Positions 1 through 7,608 of a stretch of 64,000 nucleotides of DNA are shown here, piece after piece; position 1 is the stretch's first letter, and each line of letters opens with the position of its first letter. The stretch comes from SKVR01 sp964453995 (GTDB lineage: Bacteria; Bacteroidota; Bacteroidia; Bacteroidales; UBA7960): positions 7,814 to 71,813 of the forward strand of contig CAYVQC010000016.1 of the NCBI GenBank assembly GCA_964453995.1, written 5' to 3'. A program made the translations under genes and the position numbers. The notes under the pieces were generated by a model, which saw only the letters and a list, made by a program, of their open reading frames with translations, was not told the origin of the DNA and made no database searches.

Positions 1-1
1 T

Positions 2-97
2 TACGAATTTCTCAAGGATTCTCTCATCAGGAAATATGGCCAGGAATGGTATGATCAACTGGATGCATATATCCAGTTGACCCTTGGAAAAAAGTGA
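2..97 (+). CDS. 3' end of an unidentified protein
   Basis: The reading frame is open from the left edge of the window and ends at a TGA, giving 31 C-terminal residues that are charged and aromatic and end in GKK. The start and most of the gene lie outside the window, so no family can be assigned. It converges on the YIP1 gene with only 20 bases between the stop codons, which supports this being a real gene end rather than a chance frame. Confidence 0.5.
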   Translation, partial: YEFLKDSLIRKYGQEWYDQLDAYIQLTLGKK

Positions 98-117
98 ACC
101 GTTTCCGGGCTTTTTCC

Positions 118-690
118 TTAAGACATCGTATTACCCCCGCCCAGCAATGCTGTTATGAATACTGACAGTAAAATTCTCATCAGGAACAGAATGATCAGGC
201 TAACCACGGTAAAACCGATATGCTTCTGATCGGGAACTTCCATTAATATCCTGCTGCCTTTGGCAAAAAGAAAGATCATATAAATTACTGCCACAAGATT
301 GATGATTTGCAGTGAAGGGTGAATTACCGATAGCATTGAGGCAAGAAAAACCGGAATGTAGGCAAAGGCAATCAGGGTAATGGCATAGTCAGAAGAGCTG
401 ATTCCCTTAAACCGGGGCGCCAAAGAAGCGATTAAAAAACCACTACCGTAAATGGCTGCGGCAAAACTGATAAAGTTGATCAAGAAAAGCTGGTTGGGAC
501 TAAGGGTTACCTGCTCAAAATTCTTTCCAACAAATAACACAGAAGCCAAACTGCTCAAAAACAACATGGGGAGCAAATAATATCCATATACCTGCTTAGG
601 GTTGTATGCGGCTTCTTTGATAGTAAGCCAGCCTTTGTCGGGTTGGATTAGTAGCATTTTGATATTTTGAATCAGTTCCTGGAGATTCAC
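118..690 (-). CDS. YIP1 family integral membrane protein
   Basis: This 190-residue protein resembles the Yip1-domain membrane proteins common in Bacteroidota, whose biochemical role is unknown. A short polar N-terminus (about residues 1-35, with a conserved-looking GW and a YNPKQVYGYY stretch) is followed by about five hydrophobic segments near residues 38-55, 68-90, 102-120, 127-145 and 158-185. The frame opens with a GTG preceded by AGGA eight bases upstream. The first in-frame ATG, at codon 12, is an alternative start but would remove the conserved-looking N-terminal helix. A -7-like element lies about 45 bases upstream. It is divergent from xerD. Confidence 0.7.
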   Translation of the reverse strand: MNLQELIQNIKMLLIQPDKGWLTIKEAAYNPKQVYGYYLLPMLFLSSLASVLFVGKNFEQVTLSPNQLFLINFISFAAAIYGSGFLIASLAPRFKGISSSDYAITLIAFAYIPVFLASMLSVIHPSLQIINLVAVIYMIFLFAKGSRILMEVPDQKHIGFTVVSLIILFLMRILLSVFITALLGGGNTMS

Positions 691-733
691 TTTTTATCCT
701 GGTTTTATGGAAAGATGATTGTTTAGTGGAGGG

Positions 734-741
734 CAAAATTA
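734..741 (-). promoter_or_regulatory. -7 promoter element upstream of the YIP1 gene
   Basis: On the minus strand this reads TAATTTTG, a full match to the Bacteroidota -7 consensus TAnnTTTG. Transcription would start about 40 bases before the GTG. No TTTG was found at the right distance for a -33 box, so it is a half-supported promoter. Confidence 0.4.
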
Positions 742-832
742 CAACTAATCTTCGGGCTTTACGGTTAATTTCTTTTCTGCAGGGGTAGGGAAAATGAATT
801 GGTGTTATCTTTATGTCTTCAAACAGGAATTT

Positions 833-1750
833 ATGTCTTGGGATAACCATTTGAAAAATTTTCAAACACACCTTCGATTGGAGAAATCTTTATCGTCAAA
901 CAGCATTGAGGCCTATGGCAGGGATCTGCAGCGCCTCAGGCAATACCTTGAGCTTGCCGGAAAATCAACACCACCGGCAAAGGTTACCCCCCAGGAGTTG
1001 GAAGGTTTTGTACGTTGGGTTGCCACGCTGGGATTATCAGCACCCTCGCAGGCACGAATGATCTCTGGAATAAAAACTTTTTACAAATTCCTGATCCTGG
1101 AAAACCAAATACAGAAGAATCCTGCCGCTGATCTCTCCACACCTCGTCTCGGACGCAAGCTCCCTTTTGTTTTGTCGGTGGAGCAAATCAATGCAATGGT
1201 TGACACCATTGACCTTAGTCTACCCCATGGCCAGCGCAATAAAACGCTTGTAGAAGTGCTCTATGGAAGCGGGTTAAGGGTGTCGGAGGCGGTGGAGTTA
1301 AAAATATCTGATATTTTTTTCAGAGAAGAATATATTTCCGTTACCGGCAAAGGGAATAAACAAAGATTGGTTCCCCTGGGTGCCACCGCAGCAAGGGAGC
1401 TTAAGCTGTACCTGGATCATCACCGCAAGTATATTGATGTGAAAAAGGGGTTTGAAGATCATGTCTTCCTAAACAGACGCGGACAAAAATTGTCGCGCGT
1501 AATGATTTTTATGATCATCAGGGAATTGGCTGAAAAGGCCGGAATCAATCAAACCATCAGCCCACATTCCCTGCGCCATAGCTTTGCCACCCACCTGGTG
1601 GAGGGAGGGGCTGATCTGCGGGCTGTGCAGGACATGTTAGGGCATGAATCCATCACCACTACCGAGATTTATACCCACCTCAACAGGGATTATCTCAGGG
1701 AAAACCTGATTTCATACCATCCCCGGGGACGAATCCAGAACCAGAATTAA
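833..1750 (+). CDS. xerD: Site-specific tyrosine recombinase XerD
   Basis: XerD acts with XerC at the chromosomal dif site to resolve chromosome dimers. The 305-residue protein has the N-terminal SAM-like core-binding domain (about 1-90) and the C-terminal catalytic domain (about 110-300). All expected active-site residues are visible: R149 in GSGLRVSE, K173 in GKGNKQR, H245 and R248 in HSLRHSF, H271 in GHES, and nucleophile Y280. The frame extends 13 codons further upstream, but family members begin at MSW, and an AGGA lies just before that ATG, so that start was chosen. Its likely partner XerC is encoded near the other end of the window. Confidence 0.93.
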   Translation: MSWDNHLKNFQTHLRLEKSLSSNSIEAYGRDLQRLRQYLELAGKSTPPAKVTPQELEGFVRWVATLGLSAPSQARMISGIKTFYKFLILENQIQKNPAADLSTPRLGRKLPFVLSVEQINAMVDTIDLSLPHGQRNKTLVEVLYGSGLRVSEAVELKISDIFFREEYISVTGKGNKQRLVPLGATAARELKLYLDHHRKYIDVKKGFEDHVFLNRRGQKLSRVMIFMIIRELAEKAGINQTISPHSLRHSFATHLVEGGADLRAVQDMLGHESITTTEIYTHLNRDYLRENLISYHPRGRIQNQN

Positions 1751-1794
1751 TACTCTTTGTACTCATTATATCCCCTGGGTTTCTTAAATTTCTT

Positions 1795-1802
1795 TATTTT
1801 TG
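1795..1802 (+). promoter_or_regulatory. -7 promoter element upstream of the modular T9SS protein
   Basis: TATTTTTG matches TAnnTTTG and sits 55 bases before the chosen ATG at 1858. This also argues for that ATG rather than the upstream in-frame codons. No clear -33 TTTG is present at 17-20 bases. Confidence 0.4.
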
Positions 1803-1857
1803 AAAAATCAACCCTTTGCCAATTCTTAAAAAACAGCGTATGAGCTATTATTACAAC

Positions 1858-4401
1858 ATGAAAACACTGCTGATTGCAGGATTCATCCTGCTTATCAGTC
1901 AAGCAGGTTATGCAAACCGGGTAGAGGATGTACCCGGTTTAAAAGCATCCCAGGAAAATAGCTTCCCTGGTTTTATAGCAAATGAAAGCGAGGAAAACAC
2001 CATTGTTGTCGGATGGACCTTTCCCGATGCTGAAAACCCGGGAGCCGATTACGGTACGGAAGAAAACCTTGGTAAGTTAGTCAGCAGGGAAGGCGGGTTT
2101 TCAGGAGATTACAACTACTACTCCGGGGTTACTACGCAAAGTATTTCTGCTACCGGATGGGTTGAAGGGGAAGGCTTGAAGTTCTGGCAGATAGAGTTTT
2201 CTACCCTCGGGTTTGAAGGGCTTACCCTCAGCAGCGCACAGAGAAGTTCCAATACCGGGCCTCGCGATTTTAAACTGCAATACCGCATTGCGCAGGAGGA
2301 GTGGCAGGATGTACCGGGCTCAGAGATTCTTGTTGCCAACAATTTCACTTCAGGAGTACTCAGCCAAATTTCCCTTCCTTCTGATATGAATGATAATGCC
2401 AGTGTATCACTACGCTGGATCATGACTTCAAATACTTCGGTGAATGGAGGCGATATTGCCGCTGCAGGAACATCGCGTATTGACGATATTTTTGTGGAAG
2501 GATTACCCACGGGATTTGTACCAAATGTAATATCAGTGGCTTCTTTGCCCGGCTTGCAGGCAGAACTGGGCACTCCGTTTTCTGATCTTCCGCTGCCCGA
2601 AACTGTGGCCGTTACACTTAGCAACAATCTTGAGGTGGATATGAATGTGGCCTGGCTTGAAGGGGATTACAATCCCGATGTACCGGCTGATTACCTCATT
2701 TCCGGCAACCTGCTTTTGCCCGATGGCGTGACCAATGATAATGAAATTCAGGCCCAGATTACTGTATCTGTGGTAGAAGAGATCATATTTCTTAATATTA
2801 TAAGTGTGCATGTACCAGACCAGGTAATCTTAGTGGAAGAGGGTACCCCCTTTGAAGAAGTGGATTTGCCGGCTATGGTGGATGTAACATTGGAGAATGA
2901 TTCAGTAATGCAGCTTGAAGTGAACTGGCAACCCGGTAATTATGACCCGCAAATACCGGCATTGTACCCGGTGCAGGGTGATCTTGTTTTATTGGAAGGG
3001 ATTGCCAATCCCTTGGATCTTGTTGCCGAAATTATGGTTGAAGTAGTGGAGGTTTCCCAGGAAGTAATTATCGCAGGATGGAATTTTCCTGACGACACAC
3101 AACAGGCCGACGTGGGCATCGAAGCCAATATAGGGAAACTAATCTCACGTGAACCTGCCTTTGAAGGTGATTACTCCTATACTGCAGGAGCAACAGGCAG
3201 CGCCATAAGTACTACCCAGTGGGCAGAAGGAGAAGGTGTGAAGTACTGGATAGTAGAAATCTCAACCATCGGTTATGGCAACCTTACATTATCGAGTAAG
3301 CAAAGAAGTTCCGGCACAGGCCCCCGTGATTTTAAAGTGCAGTATCGCATTGGAACAGAAGGAAGCTGGACAGATTTGGATGGCAGCGAGGTTACCGTAG
3401 ATAATAATTTCACCACTGGCGTACTCAGCAATTTTGAAATACCTGCTGCCGCCAACAATAAGCCTTTCCTTTTCATCAGGTGGATAATGGATTCCAATAT
3501 TTCTGTAAATGAAGAAGATGTGGCTGCAGGAGGAACATCGCGAATAGATGAGATCTTTATCCATGGTGTTTTTTCTTCCGATTTCAAAAGGATTGTTACC
3601 GGGGTGCAGCCATTGCAGCCTCTGGAGGTAGAACAGGGAACCCCTTTTGGGGAGTTGGAACTTCCTGATTTGGTTTCTGTGATTTTTGATGATGAAGGAA
3701 CAGAATTGCTTCCCGTAACATGGCTGGAGGGCGACTATGACGGTGATCAGTTAGGTTCTTATATTGTTTTTGGTGAAATAACCCTTTCAGACGGTATGGA
3801 AAACCCCGATAATATCATGGCCCAGGTAGAGGTAAATGTCATACCCCCAATACAATTATACAGCGTAACCTTCAATGTGGATATGAGTAATGCCTCAGGC
3901 TTTGATCCTGAAACCGACGATGTATTGATTACAGGATCGATGTTTGATTTTGCCATACCTGGCACCCTGCCCGATGAGCAAACTCTTGCGCCTGCTACTG
4001 GTATGACCTATACCCTTACGATGCAACTGCAGGAGGGGAGTTACATTTACAAGTATTACATCAATGCCGGCGTTGGCAATCCCGAACCTGGTGCCGACAG
4101 GCAGGTGATGATTACCGGCGATACCATTTTCAATGACTTGTGGGGTGCCACCATGATAACCCAAACCGATCTTCCTGTAGTGAAAATTTTCCCCAATCCG
4201 GCTGCTGATGTTTTACACATCGCCGGCAATAGTCCAATGCGCAATGTTACCATTACCAATGTGAGCGGAATGGAAGTTTACCGCGAGCAATTGAATGATA
4301 CAAGTGCGACACTACGCATTTCGGATTTACAGAAAGGGATTTACCTCGTGAGGATCCAAACCGATGGTTTGACAATAACCCGAAAACTGGTTGTTCATTA
4401 A
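1858..4401 (+). CDS. Secreted modular protein with a T9SS C-terminal sorting domain
   Basis: This 847-residue extracellular protein has no recognisable catalytic domain. A signal peptide (about 1-19) is followed by a beta-rich module (about 47-216), two Ig-like modules resembling bacterial Ig-like group 4 (about 222-307 and 313-397), a second copy of the first module (about 402-571), a third Ig-like module (about 577-661), a carbohydrate-binding-like domain (about 667-763, with the YKYYIN and DLWG signatures) and a type IX sorting domain (about 773-847, FPNPAAD, ending KLVVH). The two large modules share long identical stretches such as SSxTGPRDFK and GTSRID. The start was placed at the ATG that opens the signal peptide, 14 codons into the frame. 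It is probably a surface or secreted binding or adhesion protein; its ligand is unknown. Confidence 0.8.
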   Translation: MKTLLIAGFILLISQAGYANRVEDVPGLKASQENSFPGFIANESEENTIVVGWTFPDAENPGADYGTEENLGKLVSREGGFSGDYNYYSGVTTQSISATGWVEGEGLKFWQIEFSTLGFEGLTLSSAQRSSNTGPRDFKLQYRIAQEEWQDVPGSEILVANNFTSGVLSQISLPSDMNDNASVSLRWIMTSNTSVNGGDIAAAGTSRIDDIFVEGLPTGFVPNVISVASLPGLQAELGTPFSDLPLPETVAVTLSNNLEVDMNVAWLEGDYNPDVPADYLISGNLLLPDGVTNDNEIQAQITVSVVEEIIFLNIISVHVPDQVILVEEGTPFEEVDLPAMVDVTLENDSVMQLEVNWQPGNYDPQIPALYPVQGDLVLLEGIANPLDLVAEIMVEVVEVSQEVIIAGWNFPDDTQQADVGIEANIGKLISREPAFEGDYSYTAGATGSAISTTQWAEGEGVKYWIVEISTIGYGNLTLSSKQRSSGTGPRDFKVQYRIGTEGSWTDLDGSEVTVDNNFTTGVLSNFEIPAAANNKPFLFIRWIMDSNISVNEEDVAAGGTSRIDEIFIHGVFSSDFKRIVTGVQPLQPLEVEQGTPFGELELPDLVSVIFDDEGTELLPVTWLEGDYDGDQLGSYIVFGEITLSDGMENPDNIMAQVEVNVIPPIQLYSVTFNVDMSNASGFDPETDDVLITGSMFDFAIPGTLPDEQTLAPATGMTYTLTMQLQEGSYIYKYYINAGVGNPEPGADRQVMITGDTIFNDLWGATMITQTDLPVVKIFPNPAADVLHIAGNSPMRNVTITNVSGMEVYREQLNDTSATLRISDLQKGIYLVRIQTDGLTITRKLVVH

Positions 4402-4517
4402 TAGTTTCCGGCCAGCTTCAGCAGGGTCAACGCTGTTTTACATTAAAACAGCCAGCATCAATCGTGTCTCCGACATAATTTTTGTGCTGCAACCAAGCCA
4501 TTCTGGGTTAATTGCTT

Positions 4518-4525
4518 TACCTTTG
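4518..4525 (+). promoter_or_regulatory. -7 promoter element upstream of the endonuclease gene
   Basis: TACCTTTG matches TAnnTTTG and lies 34 bases before the ATG at 4559. It supports that start over the upstream in-frame extension. No -33 box at normal spacing was recognised. Confidence 0.45.
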
Positions 4526-4558
4526 CCATTTTTTCATCTATTCTTACAACACATTTAC

Positions 4559-6001
4559 ATGAAAGGTACAAAAATGATCATCTGCAGTGTAATGCTTTTT
4601 ACCGTTTCGCTGCAGTCACTATGGGCTCAACCGGCAGGGGCTCCTGCAAACCAAATCACTGTTTCTTTAGATGAACTGCCTGATTTCAGGGAAGTTTATG
4701 TCAATACTGTTTCTGAGGTGCAGTTTTATGATGTGTATGTATATCCGGCTTCCACAGAGCTTTTAATAGAAGCAGAGCCACCCTTTAAGGTTTCTCTTTC
4801 ATGTAATGATGGGTTTGAAACATCCATAACACTTACCCCGACAGCAGGTACCATTGATGAGCGCGTATATGTAAGAGCGTTTCCCGAAAGCGTTGGCGAT
4901 TATTCTCCCATGATCTCCCATACAAGTACTTCGGCAGGTACAGCAGATTTACAGGGAAGTATTACTGTCATTACTACCGGGATTCCGGGTGGGTACTATA
5001 CCACTGCCACAGCAACAGGCAGCGAACTTAAGACCCAGCTTCACCATATTATAAAAGGACACAATGAATTGAGCTATGGTAGTCTCTGGTATCATATGCA
5101 AACCACCGATGTAACCTTTGGGGGTTATGTATGGGATATTTACTCTGATATACCCTGTAGCGAGCCCCCTTACTTATTTGTTTTTGAAGATGATCAGGAT
5201 TCAGGCTCTGGTGGCAACCAGGAAGGAGATGTGTATAACAGGGAGCATTCTATGCCAAAATCATGGTTTGGTGGCTCGGTGAGTCCCATGAATACGGATC
5301 TGTACCACATCTATCCTACGGATAAGCGTGTGAATGCAGTAAGAGGTAGCTATCCCTTTGGAGAGGTCGAAAATCCGCAGTGGACATCACTGAATGGTAG
5401 CCGGCTGGGCCCCAACACCGCAGGCAGCAACTATTCAGGCATCGCCTTTGAGCCAATAGATGCCTACAAAGGCGATTTGGCCCGGTCTTACTTTTACATG
5501 ATAACACGCTATGAGGACCGCATAGAAGACTGGACTTATAATGATCTGGGAAATGCAATGTTCGATCATAATACGTATCCGGGTTTTCAGCAATGGGCGG
5601 TTGACATGTTAATGGAATGGCACCGCAATGACCCTGTCAGCCATAGGGAACATTTGCGCAATGACGCTATTTACCAGGTGCAGGGGAACAGGAATCCATT
5701 TATTGATCACCCTGAATTTGCAGAACGGATATGGGGTGACACTACTGCAGTATCTGTTTCTCACCCCTATGTGCAGCAAGTTGTCATTTATCCCAATCCC
5801 GCAAATAACTCCCTTTCTTTTCAGGCTCCTTTCAACGTTGAAAGTATTGAAGTATACGACATGCAGGGCAAAAGGATTGTTGTTTTTAAACCCTCCCAAT
5901 CAACAGGGCAGGCGGATGTATCAATGCTTACTCCCGGCATTTATACCCTTCGGTTTTTGGGTGATAATATTCATATGTCGAAGCGGTTACAGATTTATTG
6001 A
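4559..6001 (+). CDS. Secreted endonuclease I family nuclease with T9SS sorting domain
   Basis: This is a 480-residue exported nuclease of the endonuclease I (EndA/NucM-like) family, probably degrading extracellular DNA or RNA for nutrients. A signal peptide ends near residue 24 (LWAQ). Residues 30-140 form a beta-rich region. The nuclease domain covers about 145-395 and contains the signature YNREHSMPKSWF (likely catalytic H230), the DLYHIYPTDKRVN stretch and GNRNPFIDHPE. The C-terminus (about 403-480, YPNPANN) is a type IX sorting domain. The open frame extends 56 codons upstream and overlaps the previous gene, but the signal peptide and the -7 element place the start here. Confidence 0.88.
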   Translation: MKGTKMIICSVMLFTVSLQSLWAQPAGAPANQITVSLDELPDFREVYVNTVSEVQFYDVYVYPASTELLIEAEPPFKVSLSCNDGFETSITLTPTAGTIDERVYVRAFPESVGDYSPMISHTSTSAGTADLQGSITVITTGIPGGYYTTATATGSELKTQLHHIIKGHNELSYGSLWYHMQTTDVTFGGYVWDIYSDIPCSEPPYLFVFEDDQDSGSGGNQEGDVYNREHSMPKSWFGGSVSPMNTDLYHIYPTDKRVNAVRGSYPFGEVENPQWTSLNGSRLGPNTAGSNYSGIAFEPIDAYKGDLARSYFYMITRYEDRIEDWTYNDLGNAMFDHNTYPGFQQWAVDMLMEWHRNDPVSHREHLRNDAIYQVQGNRNPFIDHPEFAERIWGDTTAVSVSHPYVQQVVIYPNPANNSLSFQAPFNVESIEVYDMQGKRIVVFKPSQSTGQADVSMLTPGIYTLRFLGDNIHMSKRLQIY

Positions 6002-6130
6002 AATACCTGTGGCAAAATGCGTTTTTTTTCTGTGCTAAGTGTTTCTGTATCTAATCCTTAAGCATGTAAAAAAGTTTGCCAAATAATTAAATTATTTGCT
6101 TTAAGCTTCGTGAAATTCAGGAATTCTGCC

Positions 6131-6138
6131 TAATTTTG
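6131..6138 (+). promoter_or_regulatory. -7 promoter element upstream of the TPR gene
   Basis: TAATTTTG matches TAnnTTTG. The sequence 20 bases upstream is TTCG, a possible weak -33 box. The predicted transcript would begin about 45 bases before the TPR gene. The remaining intergenic bases after the endonuclease gene show nothing else. Confidence 0.45.
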
Positions 6139-6188
6139 TTAGACGGCTAAATTCACTGAGTTTATACATTTTACAATATATACCTTCC

Positions 6189-7424
6189 ATGATTTCTCGC
6201 TGGAAAATCTTTTCCATCACATTTTCCATAGTGTTGGTTTTCTTTTCATTCAATCTTAAGAGTCAAACTGCCAATGAAGCCTTTAACCGTGGCTTTCAGC
6301 TAATGACCACGGAAAACTACTCCCTGGCTATCGACCAATTTACAGAAGCGATCGAAATAGTACCTCATTTTTATGAAGCCTATTTTGAAAGGGGGAGGAG
6401 TTTTCAATATTTAGATATGCATCAGAAGGCGATCAGCGATTTTTCCAATGCAATAGGATATAACCAGGATTTTTGGGATGCTTATTATTACCGGGCGATT
6501 TCTTTTTCTGCCTTGGGTGAACACGACAAAGCTCTGAAGGATTACAATCAAGCTGTAAGTAAAAAGCCTGAGAGTGTAGATGCGTACCTGAAGCGTTCCG
6601 AAATATACATTAGAAACAGTGCGAATAACGATGCTATAGAAGATTTGACCAAAGTAATCGGACTGGGGCACCGGAATGCCAATGTTTATTTGAACAGGGG
6701 AAAATTGCTGTTACAACAAAATGAGGCCGATTCAGCGCTGGCAGATTTCAATAAAGGTATTGAACTTGATCCGGATCATGTCGAACTCAGAACAGAAAGG
6801 GCACTGGTAGCCATTAAACTTGAAGAATATGATGCTGCAGCTATTGATCTTTCTGTGGCCATAGATGAAGGTGTTCACACCCAGGCAATTTTTCAGCAAC
6901 GGGCTGATGCATTATTCAGCGCTGAGCGCTATAATGCCGCAATAGAAGACTATACCATATTGATCAATACCTACCGGCAGCGAAACGAAGAAACCTACTA
7001 TAAAAGAGCTCTTTCTTACTTCTACGCACAGGAATACGAAGCTGCCGTTCGTGACTTTACCCGTGTAATCGGTTTAAACCGAAACAATGAACAAGCTTAT
7101 ATTCACCGCGCAGAAGGATATCATTACCTTGAACGTGATTCACAGGCTTTGGTGGATTACCGTATCATTTTGCGTATCAACCCGCGCAATACCGAAGCCT
7201 ACCTGAAAAGAGCAGAGATGTTGATGAAAGACGGTAAGTATAAAGAGGCGCTGGAGGATTTTGATCAGTTGATCCGGCTGGAGCCCACGGCTGATGCGTA
7301 TTATAAAAGAGCTGCGCTGCATGCCTTAATGGGTAACAGGAAATATGCCTGCGACGATTTGAGACAGGCCATTTCTATGGGTCATGAAGAAGCAGAGAAA
7401 AGGGCCGCTGAATTTTGCCTTTAA
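6189..7424 (+). CDS. Exported tetratricopeptide repeat protein
   Basis: This 411-residue protein is made almost entirely of tetratricopeptide repeats. An N-terminal hydrophobic segment (about 9-24, then SQTANEAF) looks like a signal peptide or anchor, so it probably works in the periplasm or at the outer membrane. About eleven 34-residue repeats follow from residue 27 to 405, many with the A-x2-D-(F/Y) and (A/E)AYxxR patterns. TPRs mediate protein-protein contacts, so it is likely a scaffold; no enzymatic domain is present and no partner can be named. It is monocistronic and ends at a bidirectional terminator shared with rpsA. Confidence 0.8.
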   Translation: MISRWKIFSITFSIVLVFFSFNLKSQTANEAFNRGFQLMTTENYSLAIDQFTEAIEIVPHFYEAYFERGRSFQYLDMHQKAISDFSNAIGYNQDFWDAYYYRAISFSALGEHDKALKDYNQAVSKKPESVDAYLKRSEIYIRNSANNDAIEDLTKVIGLGHRNANVYLNRGKLLLQQNEADSALADFNKGIELDPDHVELRTERALVAIKLEEYDAAAIDLSVAIDEGVHTQAIFQQRADALFSAERYNAAIEDYTILINTYRQRNEETYYKRALSYFYAQEYEAAVRDFTRVIGLNRNNEQAYIHRAEGYHYLERDSQALVDYRIILRINPRNTEAYLKRAEMLMKDGKYKEALEDFDQLIRLEPTADAYYKRAALHALMGNRKYACDDLRQAISMGHEEAEKRAAEFCL

Positions 7425-7548
7425 TTTTTCGGCTGTTTATTATCTTTAATAGGTTCTTTCTCTGTAAAATACCTGCTTCACATCGTATTGAATGCACACA
7501 AAGGTAAGGTACACCTGTTTTCCTTCCGTCAACTTTTATAAAGGGTAT

Positions 7549-7586
7549 AAAAAAAAGCACTGCGTCACACGCAGTGCTTTTTTTTT
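7549..7586. terminator. Bidirectional intrinsic terminator between the TPR gene and rpsA
   Basis: A perfect 10-bp stem (AGCACTGCGT at 7556-7565 with its complement at 7569-7578) encloses a 3-base loop. It is followed by nine Ts on the plus strand and flanked by eight As, which are Ts on the minus strand. It can stop both convergent genes. Confidence 0.92.
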
Positions 7587-7608
7587 GAGTATGAAAACAT
7601 GAAAGACC

